A stretch of DNA of 64,000 bases from Marinobacterium iners DSM 11526 (GTDB taxonomy: Bacteria; Pseudomonadota; Gammaproteobacteria; Pseudomonadales; Balneatricaceae). The stretch spans positions 434,001 to 498,000 of the forward strand of contig NZ_FNRJ01000001.1 in NCBI RefSeq assembly GCF_900107855.1, in the 5' to 3' direction. Shown here one piece after another: positions 1 to 12,592 of the stretch. The notes beneath the pieces are model-generated. The model did not search any database. It saw nothing but the letters and a program-made list of their open reading frames with translations, and was not told the origin of the DNA. How positions within the stretch are numbered: the first letter of the stretch is position 1; every line of letters begins with the position of its first letter. A program made the position numbers and the translations under genes.

Positions 1-19
1 TCATTGAATAGGTTTGCAT

Positions 20-397
20 ATGACTTTTTGGGTTGAACTTCTGGTATCCATATTGCTGCTGATCGGTGGCTTCTTTGTGCTGGTAGGCTCGGTCGGCCTC
101 ATCCGGCTGCCCGACTTTTATACCCGCCTGCACGCACCAACCAAGGCGACCACGCTAGGCATGGGCGGTATTCTGATCGCCTCCATGATCCTGATGACTT
201 ATGAACAGGGCTATCTGAGCCTTCATGAGCTGCTGATTACCCTGTTCTTGCTGATCACGGCTCCAGTGACCGCTCACATGCTGGCAAAGACCGCGCTGCA
301 CCATGAGAACCGTGCCTTGAAACGCACCCGCTCGCTGCACCTGATGAAACCGGCCCGTGAACAACAGGCGCCCACCGCCGCAAACGAACATGAGTGA
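20..397 (+). CDS. mnhG: Na+/H+ antiporter subunit G (MnhG/MrpG/PhaG family)
   Basis: Small inner-membrane subunit of a multisubunit Mrp-type cation/proton antiporter. The 126-residue protein has three hydrophobic segments (about residues 5-27, 40-60 and 66-86) and the family-typical core GLIRLPDFYTRLHAPTKATT. I take ATG at 20, with an AGG 7-10 bases upstream; a TTG two codons earlier is possible. Subunits A-F would lie upstream, outside the window, and this is normally the last gene of the operon. The tail is charged and cytoplasmic. The gene overlaps mnmC by 8 bases, so the two are probably translated from one message although their functions are unrelated. Family assignment is secure; the ion specificity is not visible. 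Confidence 0.9.
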   Translation: MTFWVELLVSILLLIGGFFVLVGSVGLIRLPDFYTRLHAPTKATTLGMGGILIASMILMTYEQGYLSLHELLITLFLLITAPVTAHMLAKTALHHENRALKRTRSLHLMKPAREQQAPTAANEHE

Positions 398-2360
398 CCC
401 TCAATCACCACTGCAGCAGGCCGATCTGGAGTGGCAGGATGGCGTGCCGTCATCCACGCTTTTTGACGATATCTATTTCAACCGCGCAGGCGGCGTAGCG
501 GAAACGCGCCATGTTTTTCTGAATGCCAATGCGCTTGAGCAACGATTCAGTGAAGCCAGCGGCGCCCCTTTCGTGGTGGCTGAAACCGGTTTTGGAACCG
601 GGCTGAACTTTCTGTGTTGCCGTGCGTTATGGCTGCAACAGGCTCCAGCAGAGCAGCAGCTGCACTACATTTCCTGTGAGAAATACCCGCTAAGCGCTGC
701 CGATCTCAGGCAAGCTCTGTCGAACTTTTCCGAGTTCAGCGATGGGGCCAAGCAGCTTCTTAAAAGTTACCCACAGCCGGTCGCCGGAGCCTATACCCTC
801 GTGTTTGATGCCGGGCGCATTCTGCTGACGCTGCTGTTTGGGGATGCACTGGAGACACTGCCCCGGCTTGATGCGCGAGTGGATACCTGGTTTCTGGACG
901 GTTTCGCCCCGGCACGCAACCCTGAGCTCTGGAATGAACAGCTGTTCAGTGAGATTGCACGCCTCAGCCGGCCGGGCAGTACCTTTGCCACCTTCACTGC
1001 GGCCGGGGTGGTTCGTCGTGGTCTGCAGGAGGTCGGCTTCGAAGTCATCAAGCGCCCAGGCTTTGGCCGCAAGCGGGAAATGCTCAGCGGTCGGATGACC
1101 CTCGCCCCCTTTGACGCCACACCGGCAGACACTCCAATCTGGTTTCAGCGCCCGGCCGCTGCCATCACGGACGAGCCGATTGTGGTGATCGGGGCCGGCA
1201 TCGCCGGTGCTTCCACCGCCTACGCACTGGCATCGCAGGGCTACAGGGTCATCGTGCTGGAACGCCATGCAGCTCCAGCGATGGAGGGTTCTGGCAACCC
1301 TCAAGGGGCTCTGTATGCAAAGCTGCCCGCCAGCCCAACCCTACACAGCCACTTTCATCTCAGCGGCCTGATTCATACCAGCGCGTTGCTGGCTACTCTT
1401 AGGGAGGAACACCCCGAGTTAGGCCAGTGTTGCGGTGTACTGCAGCTGGCTCTGACCGATAAGGAAGCCGAACGGCAACAGCAGGTCATCGAACAGGCCG
1501 CCTACCCCGATTCTCTGGTTCGTGCCGTGGATGCGGCAACCGCCAGTGAGCTGGCAGGCGTCACAACCGGTGAGGGCGGGCTGTTTTTCCCCACCGCAGG
1601 CTGGATAGCGCCTGCCCGGTTGTGTGAGTTGCTGCTGTCACACCCCAATATTGAGTGCCACTACAACACGCCCGTTGAGACACTTGAGCGTCGTTCCGGG
1701 CGCTGGCACCTGGGCAACAGCGGATTCAGTAGCGAGCAGGTCGTGGTCTGCTGCGCCAGCCAGGCCGTGAGGTTTGATCCACTGTCACAGTTGCCACTCA
1801 AACCAATCAGAGGCCAGACCAGTCAGGCGTCTGCACCGGCCGGGCTCCCGCCGCTGAAAACGGTCGTCTGTGGTGAGGGCTATATCTCCCCTCCGCTGAA
1901 TGGTGAGTACTGTTTCGGTGCATCATTTGTACTGCATGACAGCAATGATCAGGTACGACAGGAAGAGCACCAGCACAATCTGGATATTCTGCAGCGGACT
2001 CTGCCAAAGCTGGGCCAGGCCCTGCAGCAGCAGTCGCTTGAGGGCAAGGTCGCATTTCGCTGTAGTACACCCGACTATCTGCCGCTGGCGGGTGCAGTAG
2101 CGGACCACGACGCTTTCATCGAGACCTATGCCAAGCTGCGCGATGATGCCCGTTGGCCCTTCACTGCACGGCCTCCGCTGCAGCGTGGGCTCTTCGTGAA
2201 TGTGGGCCATGGATCGAAAGGGCTGCTCAGTGGTCCAATCTGTGGGCAGTTGATCGCGGCACTGATCAGCGGTGCGCCGTTGCCGCTTGCTGCAGATCAG
2301 GTTCGGATCCTTAACCCGGCGCGTTTTATGGTCAAGAATTTGATCCGCAAGACGCTATAA
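390..2360 (+). CDS. mnmC: Bifunctional tRNA mnm5s2U34 biosynthesis protein MnmC
   Basis: Catalyses the last two steps of 5-methylaminomethyl-2-thiouridine formation at the wobble position of tRNAs. The N-terminal part (about residues 1-240) is the SAM-dependent methyltransferase (MnmD), with the FVVAETGFGTGLNFL cofactor motif and a TWFLDGFAPARNPELW block. The C-terminal part (about 260-656) is the FAD-dependent oxidoreductase, opening with the dinucleotide motif VVIGAGIAGASTAYAL. Length (656 aa) fits the fused enterobacterial/pseudomonad form. The ATG at 390 (MSDPQSPLQQADLEW) is preferred over an upstream GTG at 357 because the N-terminus then matches family form. It overlaps the antiporter gene by 8 bases. 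Confidence 0.95.
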   Translation: MSDPQSPLQQADLEWQDGVPSSTLFDDIYFNRAGGVAETRHVFLNANALEQRFSEASGAPFVVAETGFGTGLNFLCCRALWLQQAPAEQQLHYISCEKYPLSAADLRQALSNFSEFSDGAKQLLKSYPQPVAGAYTLVFDAGRILLTLLFGDALETLPRLDARVDTWFLDGFAPARNPELWNEQLFSEIARLSRPGSTFATFTAAGVVRRGLQEVGFEVIKRPGFGRKREMLSGRMTLAPFDATPADTPIWFQRPAAAITDEPIVVIGAGIAGASTAYALASQGYRVIVLERHAAPAMEGSGNPQGALYAKLPASPTLHSHFHLSGLIHTSALLATLREEHPELGQCCGVLQLALTDKEAERQQQVIEQAAYPDSLVRAVDAATASELAGVTTGEGGLFFPTAGWIAPARLCELLLSHPNIECHYNTPVETLERRSGRWHLGNSGFSSEQVVVCCASQAVRFDPLSQLPLKPIRGQTSQASAPAGLPPLKTVVCGEGYISPPLNGEYCFGASFVLHDSNDQVRQEEHQHNLDILQRTLPKLGQALQQQSLEGKVAFRCSTPDYLPLAGAVADHDAFIETYAKLRDDARWPFTARPPLQRGLFVNVGHGSKGLLSGPICGQLIAALISGAPLPLAADQVRILNPARFMVKNLIRKTL

Positions 2361-2402
2361 TAAGAAGGCCGGCATTATCCGGCACTGGCGGAGTAGCAGT
2401 TT

Positions 2403-3062
2403 ATGGCACTTGTCATCTACGATCAGGGGTATCGGATCCAGACACCAGTTGAGTCTCTGTTTCGCCCCCGCGGAGTGGAAGGTCTGACTCAAAGCATCAA
2501 CAGTGCTGCTGTACCGGGTTCTGAAGACCAGATTCGTCAGCAACAGGATCTTGAGCAGCGCATACAGCTATCAAAGGAGCGCTTTCAGGTTCCCGGTGAA
2601 AGTCCAGGCAAGGCTTCGCAGAAAGCCTATCAGGACGCCAGCACCGCCGGTGACAAGCCCAAAAAGCCGCAAGGGCTGCGGGCGGCCCAGATCATGACCA
2701 GCCCCGTGCTCACCATTCCGCCGGAAACCAGTCTGCGTCAGGCCTGGGCCTTGATGCAGGAGCAGGAAGTTTCGCATCTGATGGTGGTAGATGCTGACGA
2801 ACGGGCATTGGGCATTATCTCCATACACGACATCATGCAACGTGGCACTGACTCACCGGTCAGTGTCACTCAGGCCTATCATCGCCAAATGATAGTAGCT
2901 TCACCCGACACTGAGGTTTCCAGCATTGCCGCCAGCTTTGTGCGTTACCCCATCGGCGCAATTCCGGTGATAGACCGCGACGAGAAGCTGGAAGGCATTG
3001 TGTGTCGCACCGATCTGATCAGAATGCTGATCAATGATGGTCACGTAGAGAGCTGGGCCTGA
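2403..3062 (+). CDS. CBS-domain pair protein
   Basis: A 219-residue soluble protein. Residues about 97-155 and 160-215 form two CBS motifs (AAQIMTSPVLTIPPETSLRQA... and RQMIVASPDTEVSSIAASF...), which together make an adenosyl-nucleotide-binding Bateman module. The N-terminal 95 residues are polar, rich in Gln and Ser, and without a recognised domain. No catalytic domain is attached, so a regulatory or energy-sensing role is the most that can be inferred. It starts 42 bases after mnmC with GGAG upstream of ATG. Its stop codon directly abuts the stop of the convergent DUF4126 gene, and no terminator hairpin separates them. Confidence 0.8.
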   Translation: MALVIYDQGYRIQTPVESLFRPRGVEGLTQSINSAAVPGSEDQIRQQQDLEQRIQLSKERFQVPGESPGKASQKAYQDASTAGDKPKKPQGLRAAQIMTSPVLTIPPETSLRQAWALMQEQEVSHLMVVDADERALGIISIHDIMQRGTDSPVSVTQAYHRQMIVASPDTEVSSIAASFVRYPIGAIPVIDRDEKLEGIVCRTDLIRMLINDGHVESWA

Positions 3063-3767
3063 TCAGTCCGGAGGCAGCTGAGGCTTAATGCCTGGACGGG
3101 GTGCAGCCGCACGGCGTGCGTCACGCTCCAGATCACCTTCGGGGCTCGGGCTGTCATCTTTCTGGCCCCCAAACAGTCTGGCCAGAAACCCGAACACTTT
3201 TTTCACTCCGCGCCAGAGCTTCGGCAACAGCCAGACCAGCAGCAGGATAAACAGTATGAGCCCACCCAAAAACCATAACGGATGGTTAAGGGCCGTCCAA
3301 AGCCCTCCGATTACAAGCAGGTCCTCACTGAATGACGCGACCCAATTGCTGACCGGCTCGGGCGAAGTGTTGATCATGACCCGACTGCCCGCCTTGAGTG
3401 CATGGCTGCCTGCAGCCACTGAAGCGCCGGTCAGGGCTGCTGCAAGCCCAACAGCTGGGCTCAGATCACCCACGGCTCCCGCCGCCAGAGCAGCTCCTGC
3501 AGGGATGCGAATAAAGGTATGCAAGGCGTCCCAGCCCGTATCAACCTCCGGTGTTTTGTCAGCGAAAAACTCAACGCAGTACATGAAACCGGCGGCAATC
3601 AGCACCAATGGATCAGAGACTATTTCCAGCCCCGGCGGCAGGCTGATATGGCCCATATTGTTCAGTACACCCAGCATGAGCACCGTGGCATAAAGATTGA
3701 TGCCACTGGCCCAGGCCACCCCCATCGAAAGGGCGATCAGTGTACTGATCTGATCCAGTTGCTCCAT
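3063..3767 (-). CDS. DUF4126 family membrane protein
   Basis: A 234-residue integral membrane protein. Features of DUF4126 are visible: the N-terminal stretch ALSMGVAWASGINLYATVLMLG, the FADKTPEVDTGWD segment, and a small-residue-rich helix that begins PAGAALAAGAVGDLSP. About five to six hydrophobic segments are followed by a basic, proline-rich cytoplasmic tail (from about residue 195). The function of the family is unknown. It lies 23 bases downstream of yheU in the ligA direction and probably ends the zipA-ligA-yheU run, converging tail to tail with the CBS gene. Confidence 0.75.
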   Translation of the reverse strand: MEQLDQISTLIALSMGVAWASGINLYATVLMLGVLNNMGHISLPPGLEIVSDPLVLIAAGFMYCVEFFADKTPEVDTGWDALHTFIRIPAGAALAAGAVGDLSPAVGLAAALTGASVAAGSHALKAGSRVMINTSPEPVSNWVASFSEDLLVIGGLWTALNHPLWFLGGLILFILLLVWLLPKLWRGVKKVFGFLARLFGGQKDDSPSPEGDLERDARRAAAPRPGIKPQLPPD

Positions 3768-3790
3768 CCACTATCTCCTCGCCGCCGGGC

Positions 3791-6390
<2,600 letters not shown>

Positions 6391-6414
6391 TCAGAGGTGG
6401 AACGAAAGCGGGTA

Positions 6415-7794
6415 TCAGTGTACCCGCCGGGTGCGGTTGTGCATCTCGAACTCGCGAATGCGCTCGCGATAGTGCTCCTTGGTTTGCGGACGCATGACTG
6501 AGCGGTCTTCATCCAGCAGATCGCCGTCGAGGTGCTTGGCAAGCGTTTCAGCGGTCGCCAGCATGCACTCATAAGCGTTCATTGGATCATCCGGTTCACT
6601 CATGGACATGAAGAAGGACACGGCAGGTGTTTGCAGCTGCTCCAGATGCTCTGGGTCAAAGGTACCCGGTGCAACGGCGTTGGTCATACTGAATTGGACG
6701 GCAGCATCGGGCGCATCTGTTTCACTGCGATGATAAATCGACATTTCGCCCCATTCCATGCCACAGGCCGTAACGATCTTGTGCAAAGCGGGTCCCGGCA
6801 GCAGCTGACGGTTACGGCCAACGACCGTGATCACCAGAACGTGCTCGGGATCGGGTGCACTGCGCAATCCGGGCCGTGGTTTTTCAGGAGCCGACGCTTC
6901 AGACACTGCAGGTGTCGGTTCTGCTACAGCGGGGCTTTCTTCATCCAGACCCAACTCGGTACTGCTGAACAGGGATTCGTCCGGTTCGGCTGGCAGCTCA
7001 GTGGCCGTCAGCCCTTGCAATGGATCGTTCTCAATACGCTGGCGCGGAGAAGGTTCTGGCTGTTCATTCAATGAGCGCTTATAGGCCGCAAGGGTGTCAT
7101 CCGGGAGATCAGCCGCATCGGGTGAGGGTACCTTGTCGAACAGGATCGGAATGGGCTGCTCAAAATCCAGCTCCATGCGGTCATTCAGGCTGGTACTGAT
7201 CTGACTCTCTTCGTGCGCGGTATCGGTATTGAAGTCAAGTGAACCGCCCTGCAGTTCACCCTGTTCGACGGCGCGCAGCAGCTCAGGATCATCGTCAATC
7301 GTCTGTTGTACCGGCGCTGGTGTTGAATCGTTTTCTGCTGTTGATTTCTTTCTGTTCCGAACCGGACGAGCACGGCCCGTCTCAGTATCGGCAGGAATAT
7401 CATCAAACAGCGGGTCCATCTCGCTAAGCTCTGCCTGTACCGCCGTGGCATTCGATGGCTGCTTCGCGGGTTTGGAAGTGATCGATTCATTGAATACCGG
7501 CTCACGCCGCACTGGCTGTGGCGGTGTTGTTGCGGCTCGTTCAGGCTTTGCTGCGGCTGGCTTTTGTGTCGGGGTTTCTCGTACGGATTCCTGACTGCGC
7601 CGCCGTGCACCACCGTTAGGTAGTTCAGGGTTGTGCTGCGACGGTTCTGCCTCACCCAACTCCGAAAGAGTACGGTCAATTTCCAGACGCAAACGATTGC
7701 GGTTGGCACTCACACGGCGCCAGCCGTCAATCAGAATCAGTACCACGATCAGTATACCGCCGATGATGAGCCATTCGCGCAGACTGATATCCAT
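6415..7794 (-). CDS. zipA: Cell division protein ZipA
   Basis: Inner-membrane anchor that tethers and stabilises the FtsZ ring. One N-terminal membrane helix (LREWLIIGGILIVVLILIDGW, residues 5-25) is followed by a basic patch, a long Pro/Glu/Thr-rich unstructured linker (about 40-310), and the C-terminal FtsZ-binding domain (about 315-445; VLVITVVGRNRQLLPGPALHKIV and AYECMLATAETLAKHLDGDLLDED). At 459 residues it is longer than E. coli ZipA (328) because of the linker. smc, the usual upstream neighbour, is absent; ccmI lies 37 bases upstream instead. The start ATG gives a membrane segment right at the N-terminus, as expected. Confidence 0.95.
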   Translation of the reverse strand: MDISLREWLIIGGILIVVLILIDGWRRVSANRNRLRLEIDRTLSELGEAEPSQHNPELPNGGARRRSQESVRETPTQKPAAAKPERAATTPPQPVRREPVFNESITSKPAKQPSNATAVQAELSEMDPLFDDIPADTETGRARPVRNRKKSTAENDSTPAPVQQTIDDDPELLRAVEQGELQGGSLDFNTDTAHEESQISTSLNDRMELDFEQPIPILFDKVPSPDAADLPDDTLAAYKRSLNEQPEPSPRQRIENDPLQGLTATELPAEPDESLFSSTELGLDEESPAVAEPTPAVSEASAPEKPRPGLRSAPDPEHVLVITVVGRNRQLLPGPALHKIVTACGMEWGEMSIYHRSETDAPDAAVQFSMTNAVAPGTFDPEHLEQLQTPAVSFFMSMSEPDDPMNAYECMLATAETLAKHLDGDLLDEDRSVMRPQTKEHYRERIREFEMHNRTRRVH

Positions 7795-7831
7795 ACCCTT
7801 GCCTTTTACCTGTTCGATGTTCGCCGGAAGG

Positions 7832-9088
7832 TTACTGTACCACCTGGTCGATGATCAGTGTAACTGCCTCGTCACCCTGACGAGTAGAAACCTGCAACGG
7901 ACGGCTTTCGAAATCACCACTGCTGGCCTGCGGTTGCCCGGAAAGGCTGATCCGGGCCCCCACTTCAACCTGATCATGCAGTGACAGGCGTGCCTGTGGC
8001 ATCATCGCCATACTGTCATCCAGAATCACCTCCACCGGTAAGTCCGATACTGTATAGCGTGCCGCTGCGAGCGGCATGCGACCACCTATCGGTCGTGCAT
8101 AGATGAACACGACCTGATCAGGCTGCGCCCGCTCCGCAAGTTCGGCTGACAGTGATACCTGCAGTTTTACCTCAGCCAGCGCAGCCTGTTCTATTTCTAT
8201 ATCCGGGACCGGCTCCCCTCTCGCTTCCAGCTCGGCTCTTGCTCGCTCAATCCCGCTGCGCAGTGACTCAGCGGCCTGTCCTTCGGCACCGGCCAGTGCC
8301 TTGTTCCAGTGCTCTATGGCCGCATTGAAGTCCTGTTTTTCAAAGGCATCAATACCGAGCAGCCCCAGCGCCGCAATTTCGGTCGGATCAATGCTTAGCG
8401 TTGCATCAATCTGAGTGCGCACCTCATCCGTCATCTGTGTTTCACCGGCAAAGTAGAGTGCCTGTGCCAACTGCCCCATTACGCTGGCGTATTGCGGGGC
8501 ATCCTGTGGCAGCACCTGAAGCAGTTCGCGGAACGCCTCTGCACCACCGGCATAGTTGCCCATGCTCATATAGGTATTGGCCAACAGGTACCAGCCTTGC
8601 GCGTTATCCGGATTTGCCGCCAGCTCACGCTCCAGCCCGGCAATAGCCTGCTCAAGACTCATCTGTTCACCTTGAGAGCCTTGGCTGACCGGCGCATTGA
8701 GTGCAAGGGCCAGGTCATCTGCACGCCCCAGATGGTTGTAAAGCCCCAATGCCGCAGCCGGGATCATCAACGCCAGCAAGGTGACGGTGACCAGCTGAGC
8801 CTGGCCAACACGAACCAGCGGCGCGCTCTGCATCGGCACATCCTCTGCATCGATCAACAGGTTACGCTCCAACTCAAGCTTAAGAGTCGCGAACTCCTCC
8901 GCTGCCAACGTTCCCTGTTCGCGCTCGGACTCCAGCTCGGCCAGTCGCTCACGGAAAATATCGATGTTTTGTTGCTGACGTTGAGTTGCCTCGGACTTTG
9001 CCAGCTGCTGATGACGCACCAGCGGCCAGAAAACACAGGCCAGGGCAACCAGTGTCAGGACAGCTATGCCGATCCACAATGTACTCAT
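7832..9088 (-). CDS. ccmI: Cytochrome c maturation protein CcmI (CycH)
   Basis: Apocytochrome c chaperone of the System I haem lyase complex. Two N-terminal membrane helices (about 3-22 and 95-115) flank a short cytoplasmic leucine-zipper-like segment (REVFRERLAELESE-like, about 48-80). The C-terminal periplasmic part holds TPR repeats (AQGWYLLANTYMSMGNYAGGAEAFRELL) and a carboxy domain of the full-length CcmI type that binds the C-terminus of apocytochrome c. At 418 residues it is a complete two-domain CcmI. Its ATG overlaps the ccmH stop as ATGA. Confidence 0.93.
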   Translation of the reverse strand: MSTLWIGIAVLTLVALACVFWPLVRHQQLAKSEATQRQQQNIDIFRERLAELESEREQGTLAAEEFATLKLELERNLLIDAEDVPMQSAPLVRVGQAQLVTVTLLALMIPAAALGLYNHLGRADDLALALNAPVSQGSQGEQMSLEQAIAGLERELAANPDNAQGWYLLANTYMSMGNYAGGAEAFRELLQVLPQDAPQYASVMGQLAQALYFAGETQMTDEVRTQIDATLSIDPTEIAALGLLGIDAFEKQDFNAAIEHWNKALAGAEGQAAESLRSGIERARAELEARGEPVPDIEIEQAALAEVKLQVSLSAELAERAQPDQVVFIYARPIGGRMPLAAARYTVSDLPVEVILDDSMAMMPQARLSLHDQVEVGARISLSGQPQASSGDFESRPLQVSTRQGDEAVTLIIDQVVQ

Positions 9089-9612
9089 TTATCAGAATCC
9101 CGTTGCAGTAACTTCTTCAGACGCTCAACCTCTTCCGGGTCAAGCCCCGGCTCCGGCGCATACTCGTCCGTTCGTCCGTCCGCTTGCCTGGTTCGACCCG
9201 TTTCCTCTCCAGAGGTGGATCCAACGTGCTGGCGGCGATTGCGGCTGATCATCACAACCGCCAACACACCGATCCCCAACAGGACAAAAGGTCCGTACCA
9301 CAGCAACCATGTCACTTCATTGACCCTTGGGCGGTACAGCACAAACTCACCGTAACGGGTCACCATGAAATCGATGATGCTTTCATTAGGCTCCCCCTGT
9401 TCCAGCATGCGGTACACTTCACGTCGCAAGTCCGCCGCCAGCGGAGCATCAGAATCCGCAATATTCTGGTTCTGACACTTAGGACAACGCAGCTCGCCGG
9501 TCAGCTCATGAAACCGCTTTTCGTACTGCTCGTCGCTGAACTCGTAAGCATCAATTGTTGCCTGTGACAGACCAGGCAGCAGGATCAGCAAAGTCAGGAA
9601 AAATACCCTCAT
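9085..9612 (-). CDS. ccmH: Cytochrome c maturation protein CcmH (CcmL/CycL)
   Basis: Membrane-bound thiol-disulfide protein that reduces the apocytochrome c CXXCH cysteines. After a signal segment (MRVFFLTLLILLPGLSQA) comes the conserved LRCPKCQNQNIADSDAPLAADLR block carrying the redox CPKC pair, then a single membrane helix (WLLWYGPFVLLGIGVLAVVM) and a charged tail. The start is the ATG at 9612, giving 175 residues; it overlaps the ccmG stop as ATGA and supplies the signal peptide. A longer frame reaching back into ccmG would bury the signal peptide. Confidence 0.93.
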   Translation of the reverse strand: MRVFFLTLLILLPGLSQATIDAYEFSDEQYEKRFHELTGELRCPKCQNQNIADSDAPLAADLRREVYRMLEQGEPNESIIDFMVTRYGEFVLYRPRVNEVTWLLWYGPFVLLGIGVLAVVMISRNRRQHVGSTSGEETGRTRQADGRTDEYAPEPGLDPEEVERLKKLLQRDSDK

Positions 9613-10160
9613 TGTGTGCTCTCCTGATCTACACTGGCCATTACCTGTTGCAGGGTCTGCCATACGTCGGCATCAACAGCTCCCACATGGCGGTAACGAA
9701 TACGTCCAGCCGCATCCAACACATAGGTTTCAGGTGCACCGTAGACCCCCAGGTCCAGACCCAGTGAGCCATTCTGATCCAGCACGACAGCCCGGTATGG
9801 ATCCTTGTAGCGACGCAGCCATTCACGGGCCTTCGCAGGATCATCCTTGTAGTTGACGCCGTATATGGTCACACCCTGCTCCAGTGCAAGCATATTCAGG
9901 AAATCATGTTCCTCCTTGCAGGTCGGACACCAGGTCGCCCATACATTGAGCAGGGCGACTTCACCGTTCAGGTCCGCTTCCGTCAGAGTCCGCTCGGGGT
10001 CCGTGACCGACGGCAGACTGAACTGAGGTACAGGACGCTTGTTTTTTGCCAGCTCGGAAGGCAGCTCACGGGGGTCAAGATACAGCCCGACCCAAAGAAA
10101 CACGCCAAGCAGGATGAAAACCAGCAGTGGAACAAAAACCAGAATCTTGCGGTTATTCAT
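9609..10160 (-). CDS. ccmG: Thiol:disulfide interchange protein CcmG (DsbE)
   Basis: Periplasmic, membrane-anchored thioredoxin-like protein (183 aa) that keeps CcmH or apocytochrome c reduced for haem attachment. An N-terminal signal anchor (LVFVPLLVFILLGVFLWVGLYL) precedes a thioredoxin fold with the active site WATWCPTCKEEHDFL and the family's GVNYKDD and cis-Pro regions (GVYGAPETYVLD). The gene lies nine bases after ccmF and overlaps ccmH by four. Confidence 0.95.
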   Translation of the reverse strand: MNNRKILVFVPLLVFILLGVFLWVGLYLDPRELPSELAKNKRPVPQFSLPSVTDPERTLTEADLNGEVALLNVWATWCPTCKEEHDFLNMLALEQGVTIYGVNYKDDPAKAREWLRRYKDPYRAVVLDQNGSLGLDLGVYGAPETYVLDAAGRIRYRHVGAVDADVWQTLQQVMASVDQESTQ

Positions 10161-10169
10161 CTCAAATCC

Positions 10170-12134
10170 TCATGCATCAGCCAGCGCCGCTGCCGGGCGC
10201 AAACGCTTACGGTAGCGCGGATCGGAAGCAGCCAACAGACCACCCGCCGTCATCAACAGTCCGCCAAGCCAAAGCCAGCGTACATAGGGCTTGTACTGCA
10301 TGCGCACAGCCCAGGCGCCATTTTCGAGCGGCTCGCCCAAGGCCACATACAGGTCACGGGTAAACCCGGGATCAATCGCGGCTTCGGTCATTACATTGCC
10401 ACGCGCGGTATAGAGTCGTTTCTCAGGCTTCATGAATCCATAGGGTTCGCCCTTGTGCAGCACCCTGATCTGCCCCTGGTCAGAGGTAAAATTAGGGCCT
10501 TCCACGTGCTTACTGCCTTCAAACACGAAGGTGTAATCACGGAAACTCAGGGTATCACCCGGCTGCATTCGAAGATCGCGCTGCTCGGTGTACACCGACA
10601 CCAGAGAAACCCCCACCACCGTAACGGCCACTCCCACATGCGCCAGCACCATGCCGTAGTAGCTGCGAGTCTGCTTCGACAAGCCCTTCAGCTTCTCGCG
10701 GCGGTGACGCAGGCGGTTGTACAGATCACGCAAGCCGGCCAGCATTACCCACCAGGACAGCACCAGCCCCAGCACTACCCAGGGCTTCAACTCACCGGCA
10801 TAGAGCCAGGCACTGCCCGCTCCCAGCACCAGCGCCAACACACCCGGCAGCCAGAGCTGCTGCACCATCATTGACAACGATGTCTGCTTCCAGCGGCTCA
10901 CGGCGCCGACCCCCATCGCCAGCATCAGGATCGCCATCAAGGGGTTGAACAGAGCATTGAAATAGGGGGGGCCAACAGACAGTTTGCCCAACCCCAGCGC
11001 ATCAACGATCAACGGGTAGATTGTCCCCAGCAGTACCATTGCACAGACAACAACCAACAGTACGTTATTGACCAGCAGCATGCTTTCACGGGACATCAGG
11101 CCAAAGCTTGATTCACTCTTCATCTGACCTGCACGCAGTGCATACAACAAGAGCGAGCCGCCAATGACAATCGCCAGCATAATCAGAATGAACAGTCCAC
11201 GTTCAGGGTCGGAAGCAAAAGCATGTACCGATGTCAGTACACCGGAGCGTACAAGGAAGGTACCCAGCAGACTCAACGAGAAGGTGAAGATCGCCAGCAA
11301 TACGGTCCAGCTTTTGAATACACCGCGTTTTTCGGTCACGGCCAGGCTGTGCATCAGTGCCGTACCGACCAGCCACGGCATGAGGGATGCGTTTTCAACC
11401 GGATCCCAGAACCACCAGCCGCCCCAGCCAAGCTCGTAGTAGGCCCACCAGCTACCCAGGGCGATACCAAGGGTCAGAAAAGCCCAGGCAACGGACGTCC
11501 AGGGACGTGACCAGCGCGCCCATGCCGCATCAAGTCGTCCGCTGAGCAGGGCCGCGATGGCAAAAGCAAAGGAAACCGCAAAGCCCACATAACCCATATA
11601 CAGCATGGGCGGATGGACGATCAGGCCAAAGTCCTGCAGCAGAGGATTAAGGTCTGCCCCTTCCTGCGGAAAACCAGGCAGATAGCGTTCAAACGGGCTG
11701 GAAGTAAACAGGATAAACAGATAAAAACCGACCGATATCAACCCCATTACCGCCAGCACGCGGGCAATGATATCCGGTGGAAGGTCGCGGCTTTTTATCG
11801 CTACGGCTACGGTCCAGCCCGAAAGAATCAGCGCCCACAGCAGCAGGGAGCCTTCATGGCCACCCCAGACGGCGCTAAGACGATAATACCAGGGCAGCGC
11901 CGTATTGGAGTTGTTGGCTACATAGACAACGGAGAAGTCATTATCCAGAAAGGCCCAGCCCAGACACAAAAAGCTGAACAGCGTGAACAGAAACATACCC
12001 TTGCTCAGAGGACGGGCAAATCCCATCCAGAGAGCATTACCGCGGGTCGCGCCGACCATCGGCACCACGGTCAACAATACTGACAAGCACAGTGCAAGAA
12101 TCAGTGCATATTCACCCAGTTCGGGAAAGATCAT
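10170..12134 (-). CDS. ccmF: Cytochrome c haem lyase subunit CcmF
   Basis: Large integral membrane subunit (654 aa, about 14-15 helices) that ligates haem b and transfers haem from holo-CcmE to apocytochrome c. The tryptophan-rich WWD motif is clear ([19 protein letters not shown], about residues 228-247), followed by conserved His-bearing loops ([21 protein letters not shown]). The large periplasmic domain near the C-terminus (about 505-610; [19 protein letters not shown]) is present, so the gene is full length. It overlaps ccmE as ATGA. Confidence 0.97.
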   Translation of the reverse strand: MIFPELGEYALILALCLSVLLTVVPMVGATRGNALWMGFARPLSKGMFLFTLFSFLCLGWAFLDNDFSVVYVANNSNTALPWYYRLSAVWGGHEGSLLLWALILSGWTVAVAIKSRDLPPDIIARVLAVMGLISVGFYLFILFTSSPFERYLPGFPQEGADLNPLLQDFGLIVHPPMLYMGYVGFAVSFAFAIAALLSGRLDAAWARWSRPWTSVAWAFLTLGIALGSWWAYYELGWGGWWFWDPVENASLMPWLVGTALMHSLAVTEKRGVFKSWTVLLAIFTFSLSLLGTFLVRSGVLTSVHAFASDPERGLFILIMLAIVIGGSLLLYALRAGQMKSESSFGLMSRESMLLVNNVLLVVVCAMVLLGTIYPLIVDALGLGKLSVGPPYFNALFNPLMAILMLAMGVGAVSRWKQTSLSMMVQQLWLPGVLALVLGAGSAWLYAGELKPWVVLGLVLSWWVMLAGLRDLYNRLRHRREKLKGLSKQTRSYYGMVLAHVGVAVTVVGVSLVSVYTEQRDLRMQPGDTLSFRDYTFVFEGSKHVEGPNFTSDQGQIRVLHKGEPYGFMKPEKRLYTARGNVMTEAAIDPGFTRDLYVALGEPLENGAWAVRMQYKPYVRWLWLGGLLMTAGGLLAASDPRYRKRLRPAAALADA

Positions 12135-12592
12135 TTATTGAACTCCTGTCCCTCAGGCATCGGCATCTTACCAGCCTTCGCCAGCGCGTCGGCCACTTCG
12201 GGGGGCATGTAATTTTCATCATGCTTGGCCAGAACTTCAGCCGCATTCAGGACACCATGCTCATTCAACATGCCCTGAGCCACAATGCCCTGCCCTTCAC
12301 GGAACAGGTCCGGCAGGATGCCAACGTATTCAACCGTCACTGTCTTGTCATAGTCGGTAATGTCAAATTGCACGAACAGTGAATCGGGATCACGTTTGAC
12401 GCTGCCATCCACCACCATCCCACCGGCACGAATACGTGTATTTTGAGGCGCTTCACCTGAGACGATCTGGGTAGGTGAGTAGAACAGATTGATGTTCTGG
12501 TTCAGTGCAAAAAGCGTCAGCCCTACAGACACGCTTACACCTACCAGAATGAACATCACAATTATCAGACGCTGTTTGCGTTTTGGGGTCAT
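12131..12592 (-). CDS. ccmE: Cytochrome c maturation haem chaperone CcmE
   Basis: Periplasmic haem chaperone (153 aa) that covalently binds haem through a histidine and passes it to CcmF. An N-terminal membrane anchor ([23 protein letters not shown]) precedes an OB-fold beta barrel. The HxxxY haem-binding motif reads [13 protein letters not shown] near residue 125. The N-terminal ATG overlaps the ccmD stop by four bases (ATGA), and its own stop overlaps ccmF the same way. Confidence 0.96.
   Translation of the reverse strand: MTPKRKQRLIIVMFILVGVSVSVGLTLFALNQNINLFYSPTQIVSGEAPQNTRIRAGGMVVDGSVKRDPDSLFVQFDITDYDKTVTVEYVGILPDLFREGQGIVAQGMLNEHGVLNAAEVLAKHDENYMPPEVADALAKAGKMPMPEGQEFNK

Noticed and set aside
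690-1304. Long minus-strand open frames inside mnmC (for example 690-1304)
   Set aside because: They lie opposite a well-conserved gene, show no family resemblance and are typical shadow frames of G+C-rich DNA.
2361-2402. Short inverted repeat GCCGG/CCGGC between mnmC and the CBS gene
   Set aside because: Five-base stem without a T run; too weak to call a terminator or operator.
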